A program made the translations under genes and the position numbers. The notes beneath the pieces were generated by a model. The model ran no database searches. It was not told where the DNA came from and was given only the letters and a program-made list of their open reading frames with translations. Shown here in pieces: positions 7,245-14,663 of a stretch of 53,003 bases of DNA. The stretch is from Drouetiella hepatica Uher 2000/2452 (lineage in GTDB: Bacteria > Cyanobacteriota > Cyanobacteriia > Elainellales > Elainellaceae): positions 1-53,003 of the forward strand of contig JAHHHD010000036.1 in assembly GCA_019359505.1 (NCBI GenBank), written 5' to 3'. Position 1 is the first letter of the stretch. Each line of letters begins with the position of its first letter.

Positions 7245-10200
7245 TTAGCACAAATCTGCTAGCAGTGCTATCTCCATTTTTCCAGAACATCCACTCTGGA
7301 AAATCCGGACGGAGTCTGCCTCTACAAAATCTACTACCCAGTCGCCGGCTTGGCACAACCACCGGACGATCGCTCCTGGCAAGATGCCCAAACATTCGCT
7401 AAGGCTCCGTCGCACTTCGCTCGTTAAGGCGTTTAGTAAGGCAGAACGTTCTGATGAATTCCAGATTTTCCAGAGTGACTGCACCAACGCTTGCTCTTGT
7501 GCCGCTACTGCCTGCGATAAAATTTCCACCCCATCTGCCAACTCTTCAGGAGTTAAACCTAGTCTGATAACCTCGGTAGTCACAGCCCCCCCTTTATTTA
7601 TATTTCTATCAAAATCACCCCCTGTGACTACCGAAACCGATTTAGTCTCAACTCCCGACTGAGGATGGGTTTCACGCTTAGAGCATCGGTATTCTAAAAC
7701 TTCCTGAGCTATCGCCCATTGCTCCAGGTCAAGGCAATAGATTCGCACCTGTTCTCCACGGGCGCCGTCTCGTCGATCGCATACTAACCGTAATCCAATC
7801 TGCTCAAATAACTGTTGCAGAATTTGGATTGGGGTAGCATTGCGACGAATGGTGAGTCCCAGAAAGTCTTTGATAATTAGCGCATTGCGTTGAGCATTCT
7901 TTTCTAACGCCACTAAGTCCAGGTCATCATTGCGAAATTCGCGCTCAGGGTTGATCAGTAGATGTAGCCCTAGCTCTCGTCGTAATGCCCAAGTCACCGA
8001 GTCATTGCGCCAATCCAGGGGATGAAACTTCTCTCGCTCTGCCAGGTCTTTAGCTGCCACGAACGCTGGTGGAAAGTGAATGCGTTTACCATTTACTGGA
8101 TTGACTTCAGACGGCTCTTCAAGCAATGCTTCTAGAAGTGTGAACTGACGAATCGTGCGACCTCGTTTATCCAGTTCAATCAGTTCTGTGTCTACCTCTT
8201 TGCCCCAGGAAGTTTCGATGCGGTAGCGCTCTAGCTTGTACCAGTCCTCCTGGGTCGGGCGTTCCTTCGACTCCAGCCGGCGAGCTTCAGAAGCAGAAAT
8301 CTTCTCAGCACCACAAATACCTCGGCTGCGGGACTGCTGGTTAATATCGCGAGCTGCCTTCAACTCCTCTTGGGTTTCCCAATCTTTTTCTTCACCTAGC
8401 AGGATCAGGTGATGCCCCTGGGACTCAATCAGGTAGCGAACATCGCCCCGCAGGTTGTTGAGGGACTCATTGCGACGAGCTTGAATAGCGGCCCACGCGT
8501 TCCAAGCGAATTCATCTGCGATCGTCTTCTCACCGCTGCCGGCAATGATCTTTAGAAGAAAGCCACAGAGATCATTCTCCTGAATTCTGTTTCGTTGGAT
8601 TCGCTCGGCATTGGTAGGACGGTAGCCCCCAATCGGGTTGGGATTGACCCAGACATGCCACTCTACTTTCGGTCGGTAGCGATTAAGTGCCTGAATACAG
8701 TCTGTCCCAGCCAAGGAGCCGCCGACAAACACGCCAAATACTTTATCGAAATGGGGAGTATCAATGCTGACCCCTGTGTTAACTGAAGGCGAGTAGATCA
8801 GGCAGTCGAGACCATCAAGCTTTCCAGGTGCGTTGATATTTTCAATCAGCGATCGCATCCCTGGTTCATTAGAGTTCTCAGAGTTGATGCAGACAATTCG
8901 CTTTTCGAGAAACAGGGTTTGAAGCGCTTCGTAAAGGTCTTTGGAAAACTCCAAGCCATCACAGGCGACAATGACCCGATCGCCTAGAAACAGTGAGGCC
9001 TTGATTTGGCGGACGATGCCAGAGCGATCGTTGCCCTCATACCAAAAGGCGCGGCGGTTCCCATTCTGGTAGCGATTGCGGATGACAAACGGCAGTTCAG
9101 TCGGATCAGGACGCATTGCCAAGATGAACTTCAGCGAGACGTCGGAGAGATGGGCATCACTGAGCACCACGCACTTAGCGGAATAGATAAAGTGTTTGAG
9201 CGATTGCAGGATGGCGTGACGATGCTCTTTGCAGGTTGAAGAACAAAGCAGGTGAGAGATGAACTGTTCGCATTCATCGAGGAAGAGGTAGTCATAGGTG
9301 TTGCCTTCTGTGTTGAGCTTGTGGAGAGAGTCAGCGGTTAGTGAAAGACACCGCTCATGCCACATATTCCAGCCGTAGTCAGAATAGATCGCGGTGCCCA
9401 GACGAGCTGCCAGGTTTCGCAGCAGGGCAATACGATGACCCAGATTGAGGATGCGGGCGTTAGGGTGGCTCTGCTTGATTTGCTTGAGAAACTCGGTCTT
9501 GCCCGTGCCCATATCTGAGAGGAGGGCAATGACTCCAGAGTCTGGCAGGGGTCTAATAAGCTGACTGGGAGAGGACTGGGTAGATTGCAGTAGGTAGGGT
9601 TGGTCAAGATCGATCGCGATCTCATAGGTAAGGGCATGCCCCATTAGCCAGTGCTGCCGATGCCGCTCATAGGACTGGAGTGAGACAGCATCTAGGTAAA
9701 GTTGGTCAAACGATTCTATGCCTCTGGCAACAATGAAGTCATCGACACCCTTCTCAGGTCCCGGCAGCCGAATAACTTTGACGGTGCAGCTTGCCTGCTC
9801 TAACAGCTTGCCCGTGCGAAGCAGCGCCTGGCTAACGTGCTGGCGGGTTTTGGGATGAGTGTCGTGGTCAAAGCAGAAGAAGAAGGTTCGATCGGCAGTG
9901 GCAAAATGCTGCAGGTCAGGAATCAGATGTTCTGGTCGGTTGCCCTGGCGTTTTTTGCGTCCATTCCAGACCCCTGGTAAGGCGATGGCGACATAACCTG
10001 CACTCAACAAGGCAGCTGCTTTCTTTGCGCCTTCACAGATAATGATGGGGAGATTATAAGTCCACACCCATTCCCAGAAGTGAGGCTGGGTATGGCGATC
10101 TCGCAGCCGCAGCATCAGAGGAGAGAGAGGGACGCGGTGACGAGAAGCAATGGTCTCCCAGGTGGCCCGATCGACATCTAGGAGAATGGATAGGGTTTCG

Positions 10201-10484
10201 CAGCCTGCAGGATGTTCGTACTTGCGAGCTTTACCCTTGTTGGCATCAATGAGGGGATCGTCAGGTTTGAATGGACCCCAGTTGCGCGGCTCTCCGGTCT
10301 GTGGATCGAGAGTGTGGCAGTACCAGCCAGAGGTAAAAGGGCACTGTTTCCATCTGTGTTCGGACTTCCAGTTAATCCACTGACGAATGAACCAATTGTC
10401 GTCGGTGGAGTGAAAGTTGAGATTTGCCAGCGAAGAGGAGATTGCGCTGGCCTGCAATTCCTGTTGGTGTTGAGGTATCAGCAT
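7245..10484 (-). CDS. Plasmid replication protein, CyRepA1-like (DUF3854 plus helicase/ATPase)
   Basis: A 1079-residue protein with the domain order of the CyRepA1 family, the replication initiators of many cyanobacterial plasmids. An N-terminal Toprim-like DUF3854 region has IIICEGAKKAAALL (Glu151), FCFDHD (about 203-208) and GVDDF (246-250). A P-loop ATPase/helicase follows, with Walker A DMGTGKT (324-330), Walker B FLDECEQF (about 401-408), and a distal helicase-like segment with YSPSVNTGVS. The ~350-residue C-terminus is less conserved, ending in a probable winged or basic domain. Its presence is the best evidence that the window derives from a plasmid. In the Synechocystis plasmid pSYSA a related gene is controlled by an antisense RNA and RNase E; the structured region upstream of this gene (10485-10866) could play a similar role. 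No Shine-Dalgarno is evident. Confidence 0.9.
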   Translation of the reverse strand: MLIPQHQQELQASAISSSLANLNFHSTDDNWFIRQWINWKSEHRWKQCPFTSGWYCHTLDPQTGEPRNWGPFKPDDPLIDANKGKARKYEHPAGCETLSILLDVDRATWETIASRHRVPLSPLMLRLRDRHTQPHFWEWVWTYNLPIIICEGAKKAAALLSAGYVAIALPGVWNGRKKRQGNRPEHLIPDLQHFATADRTFFFCFDHDTHPKTRQHVSQALLRTGKLLEQASCTVKVIRLPGPEKGVDDFIVARGIESFDQLYLDAVSLQSYERHRQHWLMGHALTYEIAIDLDQPYLLQSTQSSPSQLIRPLPDSGVIALLSDMGTGKTEFLKQIKQSHPNARILNLGHRIALLRNLAARLGTAIYSDYGWNMWHERCLSLTADSLHKLNTEGNTYDYLFLDECEQFISHLLCSSTCKEHRHAILQSLKHFIYSAKCVVLSDAHLSDVSLKFILAMRPDPTELPFVIRNRYQNGNRRAFWYEGNDRSGIVRQIKASLFLGDRVIVACDGLEFSKDLYEALQTLFLEKRIVCINSENSNEPGMRSLIENINAPGKLDGLDCLIYSPSVNTGVSIDTPHFDKVFGVFVGGSLAGTDCIQALNRYRPKVEWHVWVNPNPIGGYRPTNAERIQRNRIQENDLCGFLLKIIAGSGEKTIADEFAWNAWAAIQARRNESLNNLRGDVRYLIESQGHHLILLGEEKDWETQEELKAARDINQQSRSRGICGAEKISASEARRLESKERPTQEDWYKLERYRIETSWGKEVDTELIELDKRGRTIRQFTLLEALLEEPSEVNPVNGKRIHFPPAFVAAKDLAEREKFHPLDWRNDSVTWALRRELGLHLLINPEREFRNDDLDLVALEKNAQRNALIIKDFLGLTIRRNATPIQILQQLFEQIGLRLVCDRRDGARGEQVRIYCLDLEQWAIAQEVLEYRCSKRETHPQSGVETKSVSVVTGGDFDRNINKGGAVTTEVIRLGLTPEELADGVEILSQAVAAQEQALVQSLWKIWNSSERSALLNALTSEVRRSLSECLGILPGAIVRWLCQAGDWVVDFVEADSVRIFQSGCSGKMEIALLADLC

Positions 10485-10692
10485 GAGGGGCTCTGTCCCG
10501 AATGGGGTAAGGAGACAAAGAAAAATGGCGAGCCTGTCCGGAAGTCATGTGTAGGACTCCCGAGTCAGAGGAAATTGGCACAAGTTTCTCTGCCGCGTTG
10601 ACAAACGGCGAGCAGAAAGCATGAAGGTAGAAAACTTTGAAAACTGCTCTCTGCGGAAGTTTGAAGGGATAGAGAGCCATACAAAAATTATG

Positions 10693-10728
10693 CAATTTGT
10701 TAAGAGTCTTGCATCTCTCAACAAATTG
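10693..10728. promoter_or_regulatory. Inverted repeat upstream of the replication gene
   Basis: Two 14-nt arms (10693-10706 and 10715-10728, CAATTTGTTAAGAG and its complement with one wobble position) flank an 8-nt loop about 210 bp upstream of the CyRepA1-like start. On the plus strand the right arm is directly followed by TTGACA (around 10726), a good -35 look-alike pointing away from the replication gene, although no clean -10 follows. It could be a replication-control hairpin, an operator or part of an origin. Confidence 0.45.
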
Positions 10729-10831
10729 ACACTACAATTGCCATAGCAAAGCTCAGTAACCTAACATCCGCCCGCCAAAGCATCAGTTAGCGTTACCACG
10801 CTCCATCCCATTCAATTTAATAAAAAGCCTT

Positions 10832-10866
10832 AAAACCCTTATCTGTTTTCCCAGTTAGGGTTTTTT
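10832..10866 (+). terminator. Rho-independent terminator, probably bidirectional
   Basis: AAAACCCT (10832-10839) and AGGGTTTT (10857-10864) form a stem whose right arm runs into a six-T tract (10861-10866), a plus-strand terminator. Read on the minus strand the stem is followed by AAGGCTTTTT, so it could also end the XRE transcript coming from 11236. A plus-strand transcript ending here, starting near the TTGACA at 10726, would be about 100-130 nt long and lies in the replication leader region. Confidence 0.6.
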
Positions 10867-11020
10867 GCTTCTAGAGTGTCTAGAACATAGAATGCACCTC
10901 TTGTTACAAGTGGGAAAGCTTTTTCAGCATCAGATGCGCAAAATTTAGCACCTGATTGAGGTCAACTTACGCTGCTAACTACTGTCAGCTAATAGGTAAA
11001 GAGAATCTCAAGGCCTCAAG

Positions 11021-11236
11021 TTAGCTTGCCAAGTGTTCAAATTCTGCAAACTCGTCGAGTGAGAGTTGCAAAATTCGGCACATGGTTTGGGTTTGCCGAG
11101 GTGTCAGACTTGGGATATGTCTACTAGACTCCCAATTCCTCACGGTTGTCTCGGTGACGTCCAAGGCGATCGCTAAGCGCCGTTGCGTAACCCCAAGCTC
11201 TAAGCGTCTTTTCCGAAGAGATTCTCCAGTCCACAT
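11021..11236 (-). CDS. XRE-family HTH transcriptional regulator
   Basis: A 71-residue Cro/C1-type DNA-binding protein. It consists almost entirely of the XRE helix-turn-helix: LRKRRLELGVTQRRLAIALD, then VTETTVRNWESSRHIPSLTP, which matches the 'lxxlReekgltQxeLAxxlgvs...vsrwErGkrxP' pattern. The short C-terminal tail (CRILQLSLDEFAEF) is typical of minimal plasmid repressors. It is encoded immediately upstream of the replication region on the same strand, ends near the bidirectional terminator, and a 14-bp perfect palindrome lies 12 bp before its start codon. It is therefore probably autoregulated and may help set plasmid copy number or control a neighbour. Confidence 0.88.
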   Translation of the reverse strand: MWTGESLRKRRLELGVTQRRLAIALDVTETTVRNWESSRHIPSLTPRQTQTMCRILQLSLDEFAEFEHLAS

Positions 11237-11247
11237 AGCTGTTGGTC

Positions 11248-11261
11248 GTAAGTTAACTTAC
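11248..11261. promoter_or_regulatory. Candidate operator palindrome for the XRE regulator
   Basis: GTAAGTTAACTTAC is a perfect 14-bp palindrome located 12 bp upstream of the XRE start codon on the minus strand. Position, symmetry and size match an operator for an autoregulating dimeric HTH protein. No second copy was noticed nearby. Confidence 0.5.
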
Positions 11262-11343
11262 TGAAGTATGGTTGCTCCAGATCCTACTTCACCCGCGAGA
11301 GATCGAAACAACAACTTTTGTAACTAAAAGCTGGCGATATAGA

Positions 11344-11580
11344 TCAAGACTGTTGCCCTGTTTGGGGTGGGGGATACTTATCTGGAAATTTTGCTCTAAC
11401 GCTTAACTCGATCAAAAACGCTGCCAGATTGGCTGGGGGGCGGGATTCCCACTCAGCCCATTGCTCCAAGTCTTCAAAGATTCGAGCTGGTAGCGTTACG
11501 GTAATTCTCTTAACGTCCTTTGCCACGTCTAAATCACTGTTGCTGAGATGCAAGCAATGATAGCCAGTTAGCCTCACCAT
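11344..11580 (-). CDS. Ribbon-helix-helix (CopG-like) protein
   Basis: A protein of up to 78 residues. The segment KRITVTLPARIFEDLEQWAE followed by LAAFLIELSVRAK has the strand-helix-helix pattern of ribbon-helix-helix regulators: a short beta strand with alternating hydrophobic/polar residues, then two helices. Such proteins act as dimers on operators of plasmid copy-control, partition or toxin-antitoxin genes. The first ~20 residues before DVAKDVKR are not part of the fold, so translation may start further downstream; no clear ribosome-binding site decides. No obvious toxin gene adjoins. Cyanobacterial plasmids often carry such small CopG-like proteins near replication genes. Confidence 0.7.
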   Translation of the reverse strand: MVRLTGYHCLHLSNSDLDVAKDVKRITVTLPARIFEDLEQWAEWESRPPANLAAFLIELSVRAKFPDKYPPPQTGQQS

Positions 11581-11672
11581 CTTTAAAAAGTCGTCTACTT
11601 CGCATCTATGGTATGTTAATTAGCACCAAAATACTCTGTTCTGACTCAATTCTTAGTTTTTAACTTTACACC

Positions 11673-11966
11673 ATGCCAAATCCCCTGCCATTGTTTCCTC
11701 CAATTGTCTTGCCTAAAACGATGCCGGTGAGCATTCCCCAACCCAAGTTTCATCTGGGTGAATCTGTTGGTTGGCAGGCTGAGGCAGACTTTGGGCGTGT
11801 GGTCGGAGTGATCTATAGCCATGAGGCAACGCATCAAGAAACGGGGCTACACTATTTGATTTTGCTTGACGCGCAGAGTCCCTCCCACAGGTTTTGTACC
11901 CATGACTTTGCTTTTGAGGAAGATTTGGAGCGCTTAGCCCACGGCTCTAGAGGTCAAGACTCATGA
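11673..11966 (+). CDS. Small hypothetical protein, first gene of the array-associated cluster
   Basis: A 97-residue protein of unknown function. The N-terminal ~25 residues are Pro-rich, followed by FHLGESVGWQAEADFGRVVG and GLHYLILLD, which read like a small beta-barrel (SH3-like or KOW-like) domain. The C-terminus is acidic. Its stop overlaps the start of the next gene (ATGA, 11963-11966), so the two are translationally coupled. It heads a plus-strand run that continues through an HTH protein, a glycine-rich RAMP-like protein, the 5-bp array and an HNH nuclease. Upstream (11581-11672) is AT-rich DNA likely to hold the promoter. No Shine-Dalgarno is visible. Confidence 0.65.
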   Translation: MPNPLPLFPPIVLPKTMPVSIPQPKFHLGESVGWQAEADFGRVVGVIYSHEATHQETGLHYLILLDAQSPSHRFCTHDFAFEEDLERLAHGSRGQDS

Positions 11967-12247
11967 CTAATTTCAACCAGCAGCGGGTGCTGGAGCTGCA
12001 CAACCGGATGTGTATGAATCCTGAAACTTTCAGTCACCGCTGGGGCATGAATGCTGGTGAGATTGCTGCAATCTGCGGGATTTCGCGATCGAGTGTCAGC
12101 CACTGGTTAGGGGGGCGTAGCAGTCGTCGCACACCGGGCGGTGCTCATCTGCGCATTTTGGCAGTGGCAGATTTTTTATTAACAAACGCAGAGCGGATTC
12201 AGCCTCTTCTGGAACGCTGGCAGCAGCCAGAAGAATCAGAAAGGTGA
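11963..12247 (+). CDS. HTH-domain protein of the array-associated cluster
   Basis: A 94-residue protein with a clear helix-turn-helix in the middle: MNAGEIAAICGISRSSVSHW is a good match to helix-turn-recognition helix (ICGIS-RSSVSHWL). A basic GGRSSRRTPGGAHL segment follows, then a C-terminal helix (ILAVADFLLTNAERI). It probably binds DNA as a regulator or as a DNA-binding subunit of the cluster. Its ATG overlaps the upstream stop by 4 nt. The next gene begins 93 nt downstream, far enough for a separate start but still consistent with one transcript. Confidence 0.75.
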   Translation: MTNFNQQRVLELHNRMCMNPETFSHRWGMNAGEIAAICGISRSSVSHWLGGRSSRRTPGGAHLRILAVADFLLTNAERIQPLLERWQQPEESER

Positions 12248-12340
12248 GCCTGTGTCAATTTGACATCATTTTCTTGCTTTACATTCTGCGCTGATGGTTA
12301 ATGGTTTCAAGCAATACGCTTGTTATTAAATTTCCCAACT

Positions 12341-12970
12341 ATGACACCACTAGCCTCAGTAATTGGTAATTTACTCACGGCACAAGTTTCCATACAAGGC
12401 ATACGACCACTTTTGTGGCACCACTTTGGAATAGACGCGATTCCTCTTCAAAAGCAGGAGACAGAAGGGGTGGCGGGACACAATCCAAACGAGTGGCGCA
12501 AAACTGTTTTGATGACCCCCGATCGCCAACTTTTTATCTACAGTACCTATGTTTTCAGCTGTATTCGGGCTGCTGCCCCATTCATCAAAAGGGGCAAATC
12601 GCTACAAATTGCGGTTTCTGCGACGCTACAGATTGAAGAAGAGGTTATTTTGATGAGCGATCGCTTTGTGCCACAGGAGCCAGAACTGATCGAGCGGAGT
12701 CAGACCTTTAAAGAGCTACCACCCGTCTACATCTATGTAGAAGGTGTAAAGAATCCATCAACAGGACGGCGAAACATTCGTTATCGAGTTGCTGCAGCCC
12801 CAGAGTGGAAGTGCCAATTCACGCTGAATTGGGATAAGACCGTACTCTCTCGTGAAGAGATGGAAGCTTTGTGCTTGACAGCGGGGCAATTTGTGGGCTT
12901 GGGCGATGGGCGGACGATCGGTTTTGGACGGTTTGACGTAACATCTTTCATTGTCTCCGATACATCCTAG
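12341..12970 (+). CDS. Protein with RAMP/Cas7-like glycine-rich C-terminus
   Basis: A 209-residue protein from the ATG at 12341; an in-frame TTG at 12320 would add 7 residues. I cannot name the family with certainty; it resembles, from memory, conserved unknown proteins of phages and plasmids. Visible features are an N-terminal strand with IRPLLWHHFG, a central EWRKTVLMTPDRQLFIYSTY, a conserved-looking CIRAAAPFIKRGKS, and near the C-terminus GLGDGRTIGFGRF (residues 186-198). That last motif looks like the glycine-rich loop of RAMP-superfamily RNA-binding proteins (Cas5/6/7). No catalytic His is evident. It ends 19 bp before a degenerate pentamer array, with an HNH nuclease just beyond. The RAMP link is inference. 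Confidence 0.7.
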   Translation: MTPLASVIGNLLTAQVSIQGIRPLLWHHFGIDAIPLQKQETEGVAGHNPNEWRKTVLMTPDRQLFIYSTYVFSCIRAAAPFIKRGKSLQIAVSATLQIEEEVILMSDRFVPQEPELIERSQTFKELPPVYIYVEGVKNPSTGRRNIRYRVAAAPEWKCQFTLNWDKTVLSREEMEALCLTAGQFVGLGDGRTIGFGRFDVTSFIVSDTS

Positions 12971-12989
12971 ATGTGTCGGACACCCATAC

Positions 12990-13103
12990 GGTTGGGTGGG
13001 GCTAGACAGGGCAGGACAAGATGGGATAAGTCGGGAACCGGCAAGGCAAGGTTAGGTGGGGCGTGGCCAGGAAGGCACGACAAGACAAGACAAGACAGGG
13101 AAC
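12990..13103 (+). repeat. Degenerate 5-bp-period tandem array (consensus GRYRR)
   Basis: In these 114 bp every fifth base is G. I count 17 successive pentamers from 12990 to 13074, one 4-nt slip (GCAC, 13075-13078), then five more pentamers to 13103. By hand, position 1 is G in 22/22 units, position 2 is G or A in 21, position 3 is C or T in 19, and positions 4-5 are mostly A or G (examples GGCAA, GACAA, GACAG, GGTGG). It fills the gap between the RAMP-like gene (stop 12970) and the HNH start (13108), and its last units supply the AGGGA ribosome-binding sequence. Period 5 is not a coding period. Confidence 0.85.
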
Positions 13104-13107
13104 AACC

Positions 13108-13416
13108 ATGCGGAGACGACGGCAGCCCAGAGCCATTTGGCAGCAAACTCGACAACGAATTTGGCAACGAGATAAAGGGCGCTGCCAGGGGCCCTATTGC
13201 TATGGAAAGCCTGCACAATCACTACTACTTTACAAGGCGCATATTGATCATGTGCTGGAACTTTCGCATAGAGGCACAAATGCAGACTCGAATCTACGTA
13301 CCCTCTGCCGGCGATGCCATGTGCTGAGAGCTAGAAAATCGCATCAAGGCATGATATCTAAAGCATTACACGATGGAATTATTCCACCAAACTGGCGATC
13401 GCTTGTATGGGAATAG
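13108..13416 (+). CDS. HNH endonuclease
   Basis: A 102-residue metal-dependent nuclease with a complete HNH finger. IWQRDKGRCQGPYC supplies Cys26 and Cys31, AHIDHVLELSHRG holds the catalytic His48, Asn62 (SNLRTLC) is the central residue, and CRRCH gives Cys67, Cys70 and His71. The four cysteines form the zinc knuckle common in phage and mobile-element HNH proteins. I start it at 13108 because AGGGA is correctly spaced upstream and the basic N-terminus MRRRRQPR fits the family; longer readings (from 13063 or in another frame from 12971) run through the 5-bp array. It is the last gene of the cluster. It could nick or cut DNA near the array, act as a homing-type nuclease or be an antiphage nuclease. 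Confidence 0.88.
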   Translation: MRRRRQPRAIWQQTRQRIWQRDKGRCQGPYCYGKPAQSLLLYKAHIDHVLELSHRGTNADSNLRTLCRRCHVLRARKSHQGMISKALHDGIIPPNWRSLVWE

Positions 13417-13651
13417 AAGCAGGATACACATTTGATAGAGATGAGCTTCTTTTAGTAAGCAATCTCGGCTACCCGTGCTTTGTATTATGAGCTCACGTAC
13501 TGGCGAACCTGATTTAACCATTTATGTGAATGAATTTTTCGGCTATTGGGGCTAAGTTTGTCAGAATTTTTGGTCATGATGTTGTGCATAGATTTACCTA
13601 ATATTTGGTAATGGACTCGTCATTTAGCGTAATCAAAATGGCGCTACTAAT

Positions 13652-14587
13652 ATGGTTGAGCAAGGACAAGATTTATCTGGACTTGATAGTATTGGACTGG
13701 TAGCTGAGCTAGATGCTACTGATGACGCGTTATCAATGCAGAATGACTCATTTTGTATGATGTCAATTTCAGAGATTCAAGTGCCGTCTCATCAGCCTCG
13801 AAGATATTTCGATCCACAAAAGCTGGAACAACTGAGTTACTCTATCAGGATTCACGGGATTCTCGAAAATCTATTGGTTCGCCCTTTAGATAGTGGAAAC
13901 TATGAATTGGTGGCTGGGGAAAGGCGGCTAAGGGCAGCGATCGCAGTTGGATTGGCTGAAGTGCCTGTAACAGTCCGCGAATTGACGAATGAGCAGGCGC
14001 TCTCCCTAAGTCTTCTCGAGAATCTTCAGCGTGTAGACCTCAATCCAATTGAGGAGACTGAGGGAGTTTTGAAGTTATTGGCATTACGGCTTAGTTTAGA
14101 ACTTGATGAAGCTGTAGCTTTACTTTATCGACTTCAAAATGAGGCTAGAGGAAGAATTACCCATAACATTATAGGTAGTCCTCAGCTTGAGCAGCTCGAA
14201 GCAGTGTTCTCTGACGTAGGGCGGTTTACCTGGGAGTCGTTTATTGTCAATCGGTTGCCATTGCTCAAGCTGCCGCCCGAAATATTAGATTTAGTTCGCC
14301 AGGGAAAGCTTGCCTACACTAAAGCGCAAGCGATCGCGCGGGTTAAAGACAAGGGATTTCAGAAGAGTTTGTTGGATGAAACCCTATCCCAGGATCTGAG
14401 TTTAGGGCAATTGCGCCAGCGAATCCGCAAACACTTAAATATAGAAATACCTAAAACCATTGTTCCAAAAGATTTGCTTAGTCAAACTTATCAGCGGATT
14501 CAATCATCCCAAGCTTGGAGTGATCCACAGAAGAGAGAGCGTGTCAAAGAACTTTTACAAGAACTATCTGCACTACTAGAAGACTGA
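13652..14587 (+). CDS. ParB/RepB-like partition protein (orphan)
   Basis: A 311-residue ParB-family protein. Residues ~38-130 form the ParB/Sulfiredoxin CTPase-type N-domain: ISEIQVPSHQPRRYFDPQ, then LSYSIRIHGILENLLVRP, GERRLRAAIAVGL (the GERR(h/w)RA box) and LLENLQRVDLNPIEE (the ENxQR motif). The central domain carries a probable HTH, and the C-terminus ends in SSQAWSDPQKRERVKELLQE, a motif shared with the ParB at 23712-24725 and the fragment at 25921-26031. No ParA gene adjoins, so it is either an orphan, uses the ParA at 24718, or serves as a regulator. It lies just downstream of the HNH cluster and convergent with the integrase. Confidence 0.88.
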   Translation: MVEQGQDLSGLDSIGLVAELDATDDALSMQNDSFCMMSISEIQVPSHQPRRYFDPQKLEQLSYSIRIHGILENLLVRPLDSGNYELVAGERRLRAAIAVGLAEVPVTVRELTNEQALSLSLLENLQRVDLNPIEETEGVLKLLALRLSLELDEAVALLYRLQNEARGRITHNIIGSPQLEQLEAVFSDVGRFTWESFIVNRLPLLKLPPEILDLVRQGKLAYTKAQAIARVKDKGFQKSLLDETLSQDLSLGQLRQRIRKHLNIEIPKTIVPKDLLSQTYQRIQSSQAWSDPQKRERVKELLQELSALLED

Positions 14588-14663
14588 GTAACTTAAACCC
14601 TAACTTCAATGGCGGAACTTGAGAAATTTCTAGGTCAGGTATCTTTAACCTGCAAGTACTGCT

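Noticed and set aside
7087-7395. Minus-strand 102-residue frame at the end of the replication gene
   Set aside because: It overlaps the replication gene in another frame and has biased, non-protein-like composition.
12990-13103. CRISPR array
   Set aside because: There are no 25-40-bp repeats separated by spacers; the period is 5 bp. I also saw no other CRISPR array or cas gene in the window.
12971-13327. A 118-residue plus-strand open frame running through the 5-bp array
   Set aside because: It is open only because the array has few stop codons. Its peptide is a repetitive Gly/Arg/Asp/Lys string, and the HNH frame overlaps its second half with a clear domain.
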